DNA from: JADJYF01 sp050186725
Lineage (GTDB): Bacteria; Pseudomonadota; Gammaproteobacteria; Ga0077536
Direction of reading: 5' to 3'
NCBI GenBank assembly: GCA_050186725.1
Contig: JBFWYG010000013.1
Location: 17,723 to 81,722, forward strand
Length of the DNA stretch: 64,000 nucleotides
The position numbers and the translations under genes are program-made. Shown in pieces: positions 34,205-42,682 of this stretch. How positions within the stretch are numbered: the stretch's first letter is position 1; the number at the start of each line of letters is the position of its first letter. The notes under the pieces are model-generated. The model searched no databases. It was given only the letters and a program-made list of their open reading frames with translations, and was not told the origin of the DNA.

Positions 34205-35641
34205 ATGCCGCTAGAGCCCGCCGCGCGCCGCGCCGCCCTGTCCCTGCTGCTGTTGTCGCTGCTGTGCGGTCAGGCCGCGAGGGCCGAAGATGCCGAGGTC
34301 GAGGCGCCCGGCGTGACACCCGTCGCGGGGGACAAGGCCGACGGTCCGAGCGCCGCGCCCGCGAGCGAGCCCATTCCGGTCGACGACATTCGCGTGCTGG
34401 TCGAGGTGTTCCACAAGATCAAGAGCGACTACGTCGAGGCCATCGACGACAAGACGCTGATCGAGAACGCGATGCGCGGCATGCTCTCGGGCCTCGACCC
34501 GCATTCCGCCTACCTCGATTCCGACGACTACACGGATCTGCAGGAGGGCACGTCCGGCGAGTTCGGCGGACTCGGCATCGAGGTCGGCATGGACGAGGGT
34601 TTCCTCAAGGTCATCTCGCCCATCGACGACACGCCGGCCCAGCAGGCGGGCGTGCTCTCCGGCGACACCATCGTCAAGCTCGACGACACGCCGGTGAAGG
34701 GCATGTCGATCAACGACGCGGTGAAGAAGATGCGCGGCAAACCGGGCACCGACATCAGCCTCACCATCGTGCGCGAGGGCGAACAGAAGCCCCTGGTATT
34801 GAAGCTCACCCGGGCGCTCATCAAGGTCGCGAGCGTCAAGGGCCGCATGCTCGAGCCGGGCTACGGCTACGTGCGCGTCTCGCAGTTCCAGGCGGCGACC
34901 GGCGACGACGTGGTGAAGCAGGTCGCCGCGCTGAAGCAGCAGGCCGGCGACAGTCTTAAGGGCATGATCCTCGACCTGCGCAACAATCCCGGCGGCATCC
35001 TCGGCGCCGCGGTGTCGGTGGCGGACACCTTCCTCGAGACCGGGCGCATCGTCTACACCGACGGCCGGGTGGCCGACGCCAAGCTCGAGTTCTCGGCCAA
35101 GCCACCGGACCTGCTGGGCGGCGCGCCGCTGATCGTGCTGATCAACGAAGGCTCGGCCTCGGCCTCTGAAATCGTCGCCGGCGCGCTGCAGGATCGCGGC
35201 CGCGCGCTCATCATGGGCCGTCGCAGCTTCGGCAAGGGCTCGGTGCAGACCATTCTGCCGATGAACAACAGCGCCGCGCTGAAACTCACCACGGCGCGCT
35301 ACTTTACGCCGTCGGGCCGCTCCATCCAGGCCGAAGGCATCGAGCCGGACATCGCCATCGACAAGGTCAAGGTCTCGGCGGTGCAGACCTCGGCGGGCGA
35401 CACGGTCAAGGAGGCCGACTTGAGCCGGCACCTGTCGAACCCGACCAAGGACCAGCCCAAGGACGCGGCGAAGGACAAGGATGGCGCCAAGGACAAGGCC
35501 GCCGTGCCCGCGACCACCGCCGCCAAGGAGGAAGCCAACGAAGCCCCGCTGGCCGAGCGCGACTATGAACTGTACGAAGCGTTCAACATGCTGAAGGGCA
35601 TGGTGATGCTGACCAACCGCAAGGGCGTCGCCGCGCAGTGA
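34205..35641 (+). CDS. ctpA: Carboxyl-terminal processing protease (S41 family)
   Basis: Periplasmic serine protease, 478 residues. Signal peptide about 1-28 (LSLLLLSLLCGQAARAED); PDZ domain about 115-195 (FGGLGIEVGMDEGFLKVIS); S41 catalytic domain with the Ser in NEGSASASEIVAGAL and the general-base Lys in GRRSFGKGSVQT. The C-terminal 60 residues are charged and low in complexity (repeats of KD/AKDKD). Such enzymes trim cell-wall hydrolase regulators and tagged proteins. It follows gpmI; the envC-type gene often found between them is absent. Confidence 0.94.
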   Translation: MPLEPAARRAALSLLLLSLLCGQAARAEDAEVEAPGVTPVAGDKADGPSAAPASEPIPVDDIRVLVEVFHKIKSDYVEAIDDKTLIENAMRGMLSGLDPHSAYLDSDDYTDLQEGTSGEFGGLGIEVGMDEGFLKVISPIDDTPAQQAGVLSGDTIVKLDDTPVKGMSINDAVKKMRGKPGTDISLTIVREGEQKPLVLKLTRALIKVASVKGRMLEPGYGYVRVSQFQAATGDDVVKQVAALKQQAGDSLKGMILDLRNNPGGILGAAVSVADTFLETGRIVYTDGRVADAKLEFSAKPPDLLGGAPLIVLINEGSASASEIVAGALQDRGRALIMGRRSFGKGSVQTILPMNNSAALKLTTARYFTPSGRSIQAEGIEPDIAIDKVKVSAVQTSAGDTVKEADLSRHLSNPTKDQPKDAAKDKDGAKDKAAVPATTAAKEEANEAPLAERDYELYEAFNMLKGMVMLTNRKGVAAQ

Positions 35642-35650
35642 CCTGCTGCC

Positions 35651-35678
35651 GGGACAGACCCCGAACGGGGTCTGTCCC
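35651..35678. repeat. 28-base perfect palindrome between ctpA and ubiB
   Basis: GGGACAGACCCC, a 4-base loop (gaac), then GGGGTCTGTCCC: a perfect 12-bp inverted repeat in the 48-base gap between the convergent ctpA and ubiB stops. It could end transcription from both sides, although neither side has a T-run. The GGGACAGACCCC core looks to me like a dispersed palindrome found in other proteobacterial genomes; I cannot search for that here. Confidence 0.6.
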
Positions 35679-35689
35679 ATCCGCTGCGC

Positions 35690-37375
35690 TCAGCGCTGCC
35701 CGCGCTTCGCGCGCGGCTTGAGCGAGAGGAAGGCCGCGAGCGCGCCCAGCGCGCCTACCAGCCACACGCCGAGCGGCAGCGGCCCCACCTGCGTCGTGGC
35801 GGAGCCCTTCACCGACAGCAGGATGGCGGTGCAGACCACGCAGCCCGTGCCAATCAGCGCGAGCACCATGCGTCGCTGGAAGTTGCGGATCTCGAGACGA
35901 ATTTCATCCAGCTTCGGATCGGTGGTCTGCACCTTGAGCCGCCCGCTCTTCAGCTGGTCCAGCACTTCGACGGTCAGCATCGGCAGCTCCGGCAGGCGAT
36001 CCAGCCAGTGCGGCACGCTGGCCTTGAAGGCGCTGAACAGCCGCCGCACGCCGACCCGCTCCAGCATGAATTTCTCCAGCGAGGGCCGCGCCGCGCGCCA
36101 CAGATCGAGGTCCGGGTAGAGCTGCCGGCCGATGCCCTCGACGTTCACCAGCGTTTTCTGCAACAGCAGGAGCTGCGGCAGGATTTCCATCTCGAAGCGC
36201 TGCGCGGTCTGGAACAGTCGCAGCAGCAGGTTGCCGACCGAGATGTCCTTCATCGGACGGTCGAAAATCGGCTCGCACACCGCGCGGATCGCGAACTCGA
36301 ACTCGTCCACGCGGGTGTGCGCCGGCACCCAGCCCGACTCCACGTGCAGCTCGGCCACGCGCCGGTAGTCACGATTGAGAAACGCGGAGAAATTCTCGGC
36401 GAGGTAGCGTTGATCGAACTCGCTCAGGGAACCCATGATGCCGAAGTCGACCGGCGCGAAGCGCGGCGACCGTCCCCCTTCGCCGGGCAGGATGAACAGG
36501 TTGCCGGGATGCACGTCGGCGTGGAAGAAGTGATCGCGGAACACCTGGGTGAAGAACAGTTCCACGCCCTGCTCGGCGAGCGACTTGAGATCGATACCGG
36601 CGCGCGCGAGGCCCGCGAGGTCGGTGATATGCAGGCCCGACACGCGCTCCATCACCAGCACGTTCTCGCGCGTGTAGTCCCAGAACACTTCGGGCACGTA
36701 CATGCGCTCGGAGTCGGTGAAATTGCGTCTGAGCTGCGAGCAGTTGGCCGCCTCGCGCATCATGTCCAGCTCGTCGAGCAGGGTCTTTTCGAACTCCGCC
36801 ACCACCACGCTCGGCTTCAGTCGCCGGCCGCGCGGCCACAGCCGCTCGGCGGCGTCGGCCAAGAGGTACATGAGCTTGATGTCCTGGTCGATGGTCTGGC
36901 GCAGGTTCGGACGCACCACCTTCACGATCACCTCGCGTCCGTCGAGCAGGCGCGCGGCATGCACCTGGGCGATGGAGGCCGAGGCCAGCGGCGTCTCGTC
37001 GAACGCCGCGAACATCCGCTCCAGCGGCTGGCCGTAGGCCTTCTCGCAGATCGCGCGGGCCTGGCGCCCGGGAAAGGGCGGCACGTTGTCCTGCAGCCTG
37101 GCCAGTTCGCCGGCGAACTCGTCGTTCAGCAGGTCGCGACGCGTGGACAGGATCTGCCCGAACTTCACGAACAGCGGGCCGAGATCCTCGAGCACCGCGC
37201 GCAGCCGCTGGGCGCGCGGCAGGTAGTGCCGCCGACGCCAGTTCCAGGGCAGCAGGTAGAGCAGGAAGCCCACCGAGCGGAAGGCCGGCGTGGAGAGGAT
37301 GAGCTCGTCGAAACCGTGGCGGATGAGCACGCGCTGGATGGCCAGCACCCGCAGAAAACGGGGGAGCAGGATCAT
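35690..37375 (-). CDS. ubiB: Ubiquinone biosynthesis kinase-like protein UbiB
   Basis: Atypical kinase/ATPase of the ABC1/ADCK family required for ubiquinone synthesis. 561 residues with the KFGQILSTRRDLL motif (KxGQ, about 66-75), an alanine-type nucleotide loop (ASASIAQVHAA), the HADVHPGN and VDFGIMG catalytic elements and two C-terminal membrane helices (about 497-545). The start overlaps the ubiJ stop by 4 bases. Last gene of the long minus-strand run. Confidence 0.96.
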   Translation of the reverse strand: MILLPRFLRVLAIQRVLIRHGFDELILSTPAFRSVGFLLYLLPWNWRRRHYLPRAQRLRAVLEDLGPLFVKFGQILSTRRDLLNDEFAGELARLQDNVPPFPGRQARAICEKAYGQPLERMFAAFDETPLASASIAQVHAARLLDGREVIVKVVRPNLRQTIDQDIKLMYLLADAAERLWPRGRRLKPSVVVAEFEKTLLDELDMMREAANCSQLRRNFTDSERMYVPEVFWDYTRENVLVMERVSGLHITDLAGLARAGIDLKSLAEQGVELFFTQVFRDHFFHADVHPGNLFILPGEGGRSPRFAPVDFGIMGSLSEFDQRYLAENFSAFLNRDYRRVAELHVESGWVPAHTRVDEFEFAIRAVCEPIFDRPMKDISVGNLLLRLFQTAQRFEMEILPQLLLLQKTLVNVEGIGRQLYPDLDLWRAARPSLEKFMLERVGVRRLFSAFKASVPHWLDRLPELPMLTVEVLDQLKSGRLKVQTTDPKLDEIRLEIRNFQRRMVLALIGTGCVVCTAILLSVKGSATTQVGPLPLGVWLVGALGALAAFLSLKPRAKRGQR

Positions 37376-38016
37376 CGCTGGCCGCGACGCTCGGCGAGGC
37401 TGCGCAGGCGCGCCTCGAGACGATCCACGTCATCGGCAAGCCGGAACGCGTCGCGGCCGAAGCGTTCCACCTCGGCGCGTTCGACCGCGAGCCTGAGCTC
37501 GTGCTTAAGGTACTCGGCGGTATCGCGTTCGAACTTGCCGAGCGCTTCCCGGCCGAAGGCCAGCAACGCGCGCGCCGCGCGGCCGACCTGGTGGGCCGGC
37601 ACGTCGCCCACCAGGCGGGACAGCAGTTCTTCCCAATCGATGCGCAGCTCGGCGAGGAGGCCCTGCACGCGCTGCGCGACGGCGAGATCGCCCATGATCT
37701 CGATGCGCCCGGCGCCGAGCGTCTCGCCGCGCCGGCTGGCGCGGGCATAGGCGAGGAAATCCGACAGCCGGCCACTGACCTTGACCGCCACCGGGCCGGC
37801 ATGACGACGCTTCAGGCGCACGCCCTCGGCGCCGGGAAAGGCGTAGACGCTGCGCGAACCGTCGCGCAGCGCCACTTCGATGACCTGGCCTTCGAGCCCG
37901 GCGAGGCGCTGCGCGGTGTCGGGGTGGGTCTTCAAGAGCCGCGACACGGCGGCGGAAATCAGCCGCTCCGCGCGCTCGAGCAGCGGGTCGGCGAAGTCGC
38001 CGCGCGCCTCGGCCAC
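37372..38016 (-). CDS. ubiJ: Ubiquinone biosynthesis accessory factor UbiJ
   Basis: 214 residues with an N-terminal SCP2 lipid-binding domain (about 15-115, for example RLAGLEGQVIEVAL) and a C-terminal coiled coil. UbiJ with UbiK organises the cytosolic ubiquinone-synthesis complex and carries the lipid intermediate. It lies between ubiE and ubiB with 1-base and overlapping junctions, the canonical ubiE-ubiJ-ubiB order. Confidence 0.93.
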   Translation of the reverse strand: MAEARGDFADPLLERAERLISAAVSRLLKTHPDTAQRLAGLEGQVIEVALRDGSRSVYAFPGAEGVRLKRRHAGPVAVKVSGRLSDFLAYARASRRGETLGAGRIEIMGDLAVAQRVQGLLAELRIDWEELLSRLVGDVPAHQVGRAARALLAFGREALGKFERDTAEYLKHELRLAVERAEVERFGRDAFRLADDVDRLEARLRSLAERRGQR

Positions 38017-38017
38017 G

Positions 38018-38779
38018 TCAGAACTTCCAGCCCGCGTGCACGGCGACCACGCCGGCCAGCAGGTTGTGATAGCGCACGTCCTCGAAGCCCGCGCGCTCCA
38101 TCATGAACTTGAGCGCTTCCTGGTCGGGATGCACGCGGATGGACTCGGCGAGGTAGCGGTAGCTGTCGCCGTCGCCCGCCACCAGCTGACCCAGGCGCGG
38201 CAGCACCTGGAACGAGTACGCGTCGTAAGCGCGCGCCAGGAGCGGCGATTTGACCGCCGAGAATTCCAGCACCACCAGTCGGCCACCGGGCCGGAGCACG
38301 CGCGCGATCTCGCCGAGCGCGGCTTGCTTGTGGGTGACGTTGCGCAGGCCGAAGCCAATCGTCACGCGATCGATGCTGCCGCTCGCGAAGGGCAGCGCCT
38401 CGGCGTTGGCCTGCACGTAGTCGACGCCCTCGACCACCCCGGCGTCGAGACTGCGATCGCGCCCACGCCACAGCATCTGCGCGTTGATGTCGCTGACCAG
38501 CACCTGGTTCTGACCGGGAAAGCGCCTGGCCAGCAGGCGCGCGATGTCGCCCGTGCCGCCGGCGAGATCCAGCACCACGTGGCCGGGCCGCAATTTCAGC
38601 AGGCCGACCGCGAAGCGCTTCCACAGCCGGTGCAGGCCCGCGGACATCAGGTCGTTCATCAGGTCGTAGCGCGGGCTGACCGCGTCGAACACGCGGCGCA
38701 CGCGCGCGGTCTTGGTGCCGGGCGCGACCCGCTCGTAGCCGAACAGGCTCTCGCCGTCGTCCTGCCCGTCCGTGGTCAC
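38018..38779 (-). CDS. ubiE: Ubiquinone/menaquinone C-methyltransferase
   Basis: S-adenosylmethionine-dependent methyltransferase of quinone synthesis, 253 residues. Motif I VLDLAGGTGDIARLLA binds SAM; the family signatures YDLMNDLMSAGLHRLWK and GFGLRNVTHKQAALGEIARV are present. It begins one base after the DUF971 gene stop and is followed by ubiJ after one base, so the three are coupled. Confidence 0.97.
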   Translation of the reverse strand: MTTDGQDDGESLFGYERVAPGTKTARVRRVFDAVSPRYDLMNDLMSAGLHRLWKRFAVGLLKLRPGHVVLDLAGGTGDIARLLARRFPGQNQVLVSDINAQMLWRGRDRSLDAGVVEGVDYVQANAEALPFASGSIDRVTIGFGLRNVTHKQAALGEIARVLRPGGRLVVLEFSAVKSPLLARAYDAYSFQVLPRLGQLVAGDGDSYRYLAESIRVHPDQEALKFMMERAGFEDVRYHNLLAGVVAVHAGWKF

Positions 38780-38780
38780 G

Positions 38781-39146
38781 TCATCCGTCCGCGCGGCGCG
38801 TCACGCCCGCGGCCGCGAGCGCGGCCAGGTAGCGCTGCCAGTATTCCGCCTGGCGCGCGCCGAGTTCGTAGAGATAGTCCCACGCATAGAGACCGGTGTC
38901 GTGGCCATCGCTGAAGACGAGCTTGATGGCGTAGTTGCCGACCGCCTCGATGGCGGTGATGTTGACGTCCTCCTTGCCCACCTGCAGCACCGCCTGCTCG
39001 GGGCTGTGGCCACGCACTTCCGCCGAGGGCGAATGCACGCGCAGGTATTCGCAGGGCAGCATGAAGCTCTTGCCGTCCTCGAAGCAGAGCTCGAGCTTGC
39101 GCGACTGCTGGTGCAGGCGAATGTCGGTCGGCAGATGGGTGGACAT
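38781..39146 (-). CDS. DUF971 (GBBH-like) domain protein
   Basis: 121 residues, nearly all one DUF971 domain, related to the N-terminal domain of gamma-butyrobetaine hydroxylase (RKLELCFEDGKSFMLPCEYLR and GLYAWDYLYELG). This domain has been linked to iron-sulfur cluster carriage, but a specific role for this stand-alone form is not established. Located between hslU and ubiE as in Pseudomonas, one base from each neighbour. Confidence 0.88.
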   Translation of the reverse strand: MSTHLPTDIRLHQQSRKLELCFEDGKSFMLPCEYLRVHSPSAEVRGHSPEQAVLQVGKEDVNITAIEAVGNYAIKLVFSDGHDTGLYAWDYLYELGARQAEYWQRYLAALAAAGVTRRADG

Positions 39147-39147
39147 G

Positions 39148-40476
39148 TCAGAGGATGTACTTGGCCAGGTTGTCGTCCGCCACCAGGCGGCCGATGTGAC
39201 GATTGACGTAGTCGGCGTCGACGACCAGGTGCTGGCCCTCCAGTCCCGGCGCGGTGAAGGACACCGCCTCCAGGAGCTTCTCCATCACCGTGTGCAGGCG
39301 GCGCGCGCCGATGTTCTCGCTGCGCTCGTTGATCGAGCAGGCTACCTCGGCGATGCGCGCGACGCCGTCGGCGGTGAAGTCGAGCGCGACGTTCTCGGTC
39401 GCGAGCAGCGCCTTGTACTGACGCGTCAGCGAGGCGTCGGGCTCGGTCAGGATGCGCACGAAGTCCTCGCCCGTGAGCGGCGCGAGTTCGACGCGGTTCG
39501 GCAGGCGCCCCTGCAGTTCGGGGATGAGGTCCGAGGGCTTGGCGAAATGGAACGCGCCGGAGGCGATGAACAACACGTGATCGGTCTTGACCATGCCGTG
39601 CTTGGTGCTGATCGAGCAGCCTTCGACCAGCGGCAGCAGATCGCGCTGCACGCCTTCCCGCGAGACGTCCGGGCCGTGGGTATCGGAGCGCTTCGCGACC
39701 TTGTCGATCTCGTCCAGGAACACGATGCCGTTCTGCTCGAGGTTGTCGAGCGCGCGCACGCGCAGATCCTCTTCGTTGATGAGCTTGGCGGCTTCTTCCT
39801 CGACCAGGAGCTTCCGCGCCTGGGCGATCTGCACGCGACGGCTGCGCTTGCGGCCGGCGGACAGGTTCTGGAACATGCCGCGCAGCTGGCTGGTCATCTC
39901 CTCCATGCCGGGCGGCGACATGATCTCCACGCCAACGTTGGGCGTGGCGACGTCGATCTCCACCTCGCGATCTTCCAGCTTGCCCTCGCGCAGCATCTTG
40001 CGGAAACGCTGGCGAGTGGCCGAGGCGTCATCCTGCGAGGCGGGCTCGCCGAAGGTACGCGGCCCGGGCAGCAGCACGTCGAGCAGGCGCTCCTCGGCGG
40101 CGTCTTCCGCCTGGCCACGTACCTGGCCCATGGCGGCTTCGCGTTCCATGTTGACCGCGATGTCGGCGAGGTCACGAATGATCGAGTCGACGTCGCGGCC
40201 GACATAGCCGACCTCGGTGAACTTGGTCGCTTCGATCTTGATGAAGGGGGCGCCGGCGAGGCGCGCGAGCCGCCGCGCGATCTCGGTCTTGCCGACGCCG
40301 GTCGGCCCGATCATCAGGATGTTCTTCGGCGTGATCTCGTTGCGCAGCCCCGGCTCCACCTGGGCGCGGCGCCAGCGGTTGCGCAGCGCGATCGCCACCG
40401 CGCGCTTGGCCTCGGCCTGCCCGACGATGTGCTTGTCGAGCTGTTCGACGATCTCCTGCGGGGTGAGAGTGCTCAT
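39148..40476 (-). CDS. hslU: ATP-dependent protease ATPase subunit HslU
   Basis: AAA+ unfoldase that feeds substrates to HslV. From MSTLTPQEIVEQLDKHIVG it has 442 residues, matching the family start; an ATG two codons upstream (40482) is also possible. Walker A GPTGVGKTEIARRLA (about 56-70), the I-domain insert (about 110-240) and the Walker B region GIVFLDEIDKVA are visible. Lies 16 bases after hslV. Confidence 0.97.
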   Translation of the reverse strand: MSTLTPQEIVEQLDKHIVGQAEAKRAVAIALRNRWRRAQVEPGLRNEITPKNILMIGPTGVGKTEIARRLARLAGAPFIKIEATKFTEVGYVGRDVDSIIRDLADIAVNMEREAAMGQVRGQAEDAAEERLLDVLLPGPRTFGEPASQDDASATRQRFRKMLREGKLEDREVEIDVATPNVGVEIMSPPGMEEMTSQLRGMFQNLSAGRKRSRRVQIAQARKLLVEEEAAKLINEEDLRVRALDNLEQNGIVFLDEIDKVAKRSDTHGPDVSREGVQRDLLPLVEGCSISTKHGMVKTDHVLFIASGAFHFAKPSDLIPELQGRLPNRVELAPLTGEDFVRILTEPDASLTRQYKALLATENVALDFTADGVARIAEVACSINERSENIGARRLHTVMEKLLEAVSFTAPGLEGQHLVVDADYVNRHIGRLVADDNLAKYIL

Positions 40477-40492
40477 GCCCATGGTCGCGCGC

Positions 40493-41065
40493 TCAGCCGG
40501 TCAGGCTCTCGAGGGTGACGTGGTCGTTGGTGTAGACACAGATCTCGCCGGCGATCGCCAGTCCGCGACGCACGATGGCCTCCGGCGACAGGCTGGTCTC
40601 GGCCAGCAGCGCGCGCGCCGCGGCGCGCGCATAGGCGCCGCCCGAGCCGATGGCGATGATGTCGTGCTCGGGCTCGATGACGTCGCCGGTGCCGGAGATG
40701 ATCAACGAGTGATCGCGGTTGGCGACCGCGAGCATGGCCTCCAGGCGACGCAGCATGCGATCGGTGCGCCAGTCCTTGGCGAGTTCCACCGCGGCGCGCA
40801 GCAGGTTGCCGCGATGCTCTTCGAGCTTGCCCTCGAAACGCTCGAACAGCGTGAAGGCGTCGGCGGTGCCGCCGGCGAAGCCCGCGATGACCTGCTCCTG
40901 GTACAGACGCCGCACCTTGCGCGCGTTGCCCTTGAGGATGGTGTCGCCCATCGACACCTGGCCGTCGCCGCCGATGACGACGTCGCGCCCGCGGCGGACA
41001 GACAGGATGGTGGTTCCGTGCAGCACGTTCGAAGGGTTTCCGGCGGACAGGCGGCGATTGTACAC
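40493..41065 (-). CDS. hslV: ATP-dependent protease subunit HslV
   Basis: Proteasome-like peptidase; the mature N-terminal Thr comes after processing at HGTTILSVRRG. Two GTG starts are possible: 41065 (190 residues, AAGG ribosome site 5 bases upstream) or 41026 (177 residues, closer to E. coli length but a weaker ribosome site). I use the former; Xanthomonas-like enzymes also have such an N-terminal extension. The GGDGQVSMGDTILKGNARKVR segment is typical. Partner hslU follows. Confidence 0.94.
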   Translation of the reverse strand: MYNRRLSAGNPSNVLHGTTILSVRRGRDVVIGGDGQVSMGDTILKGNARKVRRLYQEQVIAGFAGGTADAFTLFERFEGKLEEHRGNLLRAAVELAKDWRTDRMLRRLEAMLAVANRDHSLIISGTGDVIEPEHDIIAIGSGGAYARAAARALLAETSLSPEAIVRRGLAIAGEICVYTNDHVTLESLTG

Positions 41066-41072
41066 GATGGCC

Positions 41073-42002
41073 TTATTGGGAGCGCCGACGCGCCCGTGGA
41101 TGGCTCGCGTCGTAGACCTGGGCGAGGCGCTGGAAATCGAGGTGGGTGTAGATCTGGGTGGTGGAGATGTTGGCGTGGCCGAGCAGCTCCTGCACCGCGC
41201 GCAGATCGCCCGAGGATTCCAGCAGGTGCGAAGCGAAGCAATGACGCAGCATGTGCGGATTGAGACTGAGATCGAGTCCCTGGGTCACACACCAGCGCGC
41301 GAGGCGCTGCTGCACGCCGCGCGTGGTGAGCCGACCCCCACGATGATTGACGAACACCGCCGACACCTCGTCCCGCGCGAGCTCGTGGCGTCGCGCGAGC
41401 CAGGCTCCGAGCGCCTCGACGGCGTGGCGCCCCACCGGCACCACGCGCTGCTTGCGCCCCTTGCCGAGCACGCGCGCCTCGCAGGTCCGCAGATCGAGAT
41501 CGACGAGATCGAGTCCCACCAGTTCCGACACGCGCAGTCCGCTCGAGTAGAGCGTCTCCCACATGGCGCGATCGCGCATCGCCAGCACGCCTTCTACGTC
41601 CTGTTCCAGCACGCGGGTCACCTGGTCGACGTCGAGGGTGCGTGGCAGACGGCGGGGCGACTTCGGCGGCCTGAGGCCCTGGGCCGGATTGGCGCCCATC
41701 AGGCCCTGCGCGGCGAGGTGCTTGAACCAGGCGCGCAGCGCGGACAGCGCGCGGCCCAGGGACGCGCCGCCGAGGCCGTCGCGATGTCGGTCGGCGACGT
41801 AGGCGCGCAGGCAATGGCCATCGATGGCCTGGTAGTCATCGATCCCACGCGCCTCGAGCCACTGCGTGAACTGCTGGAGATCGCGCGCGTAGGCCGCGCG
41901 AGTATGGGCCGAACGCCCCGCCAGGGTGCGCAGGAAGTCCTCGCAGGCGGCGCGGCGCGCGGCCTGCGCCGGCGTCAGGGTCGCGGACTGCGTTTCACCC
42001 AC
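41073..42002 (-). CDS. xerC: Tyrosine recombinase XerC
   Basis: Resolves chromosome dimers at dif with XerD. 309 residues with the N-terminal SAM-like core-binding domain and C-terminal catalytic domain. The catalytic set is visible: Arg in SSGLRVSELVGLDL, HMLRHCFASHLL (His, Arg), LGHANISTTQIYTH (His, nucleophilic Tyr). It follows DUF484 with a 28-base overlap. A core chromosomal recombinase and not an element integrase, by its dapF-DUF484-xerC context. Confidence 0.95.
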   Translation of the reverse strand: MGETQSATLTPAQAARRAACEDFLRTLAGRSAHTRAAYARDLQQFTQWLEARGIDDYQAIDGHCLRAYVADRHRDGLGGASLGRALSALRAWFKHLAAQGLMGANPAQGLRPPKSPRRLPRTLDVDQVTRVLEQDVEGVLAMRDRAMWETLYSSGLRVSELVGLDLVDLDLRTCEARVLGKGRKQRVVPVGRHAVEALGAWLARRHELARDEVSAVFVNHRGGRLTTRGVQQRLARWCVTQGLDLSLNPHMLRHCFASHLLESSGDLRAVQELLGHANISTTQIYTHLDFQRLAQVYDASHPRARRRSQ

Positions 42003-42682
42003 GGATCGATCACCAGGGTCGCGACCTCACGCAGGTAGTCGAGGAGTTCGGTACCCATGTCGGCCGAGTAACGCTGCAGGTCGGCGCTCGCGCAGATCAC
42101 CACGCCGTCCCAGCCGCGGCCCTTGAGCGGCAGTATCACCGCCGAGCCGTGGAAATCCTCCGCCACCGCGCGCGCCTGCTCCGGGGCCAAGGGCCCGCAC
42201 ACCGAGGCCCCGGCGATGAGCAGCGCGTCGAAGGCCGGGCGCAGCGGCGACGCAGTGCCGACGAAGGGCGCGAGATCCTGCGCGTCGACCGCGGCCGACG
42301 GCGCGAACACCAGGCTCGTCACGCGATCCGCGCCGAAGTCCGCGCACAGACTGCGCTCGAGACTCGCGAACACCGCCTGCGGTCCGACCGCGTTCATGAG
42401 CGTCAGCACCAGCGCGTGAATCTTCCGCGTCAGCTGTTCGTTGCTGCGCGCGTGACGCAGCAGCGAGTCGAGCTGCTGGCGCAGGCGCGCGTTGTCCTCG
42501 CGCAGCACCACCACCTGGCGTTCGAGCAAGGACACCGCCTCGCCACTGCCGTGGGGAATGCTGAGCTGGCGGAGCAGGTCCGGGTGCTGATCGAGAAAGG
42601 TCGGATTGGCGGCGAGGAAATCCATCACCGCGCGCGGCTCGACGGCGGTGGCAAGGCCTTCGGACTGGCCGGGCAGGGTCAT
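41975..42682 (-). CDS. DUF484 family protein
   Basis: 235 residues; the start MTLPGQSEGLATAVE overlaps the dapF stop (ATGA), indicating coupling. An N-terminal region (VMDFLAANPTFLDQHPDLL) and a short coiled coil (about 50-85) precede a GAF-like domain. The family is conserved between dapF and xerC in gammaproteobacteria but its function is unknown. The longer frame upstream is antisense-like and not conserved. Confidence 0.9.
   Translation of the reverse strand: MTLPGQSEGLATAVEPRAVMDFLAANPTFLDQHPDLLRQLSIPHGSGEAVSLLERQVVVLREDNARLRQQLDSLLRHARSNEQLTRKIHALVLTLMNAVGPQAVFASLERSLCADFGADRVTSLVFAPSAAVDAQDLAPFVGTASPLRPAFDALLIAGASVCGPLAPEQARAVAEDFHGSAVILPLKGRGWDGVVICASADLQRYSADMGTELLDYLREVATLVIDPWVKRSPRP

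Noticed and set aside
41056..41063. TACAAT before hslV as a promoter
   Set aside because: It is made of the first codons of the longer hslV start (GTG TAC AAT) and has no -35 box.
41073..42002. XerC as a mobile-element integrase
   Set aside because: Its dapF-DUF484-xerC neighbourhood and full-length core-recombinase motifs mark the chromosomal dimer-resolution enzyme.
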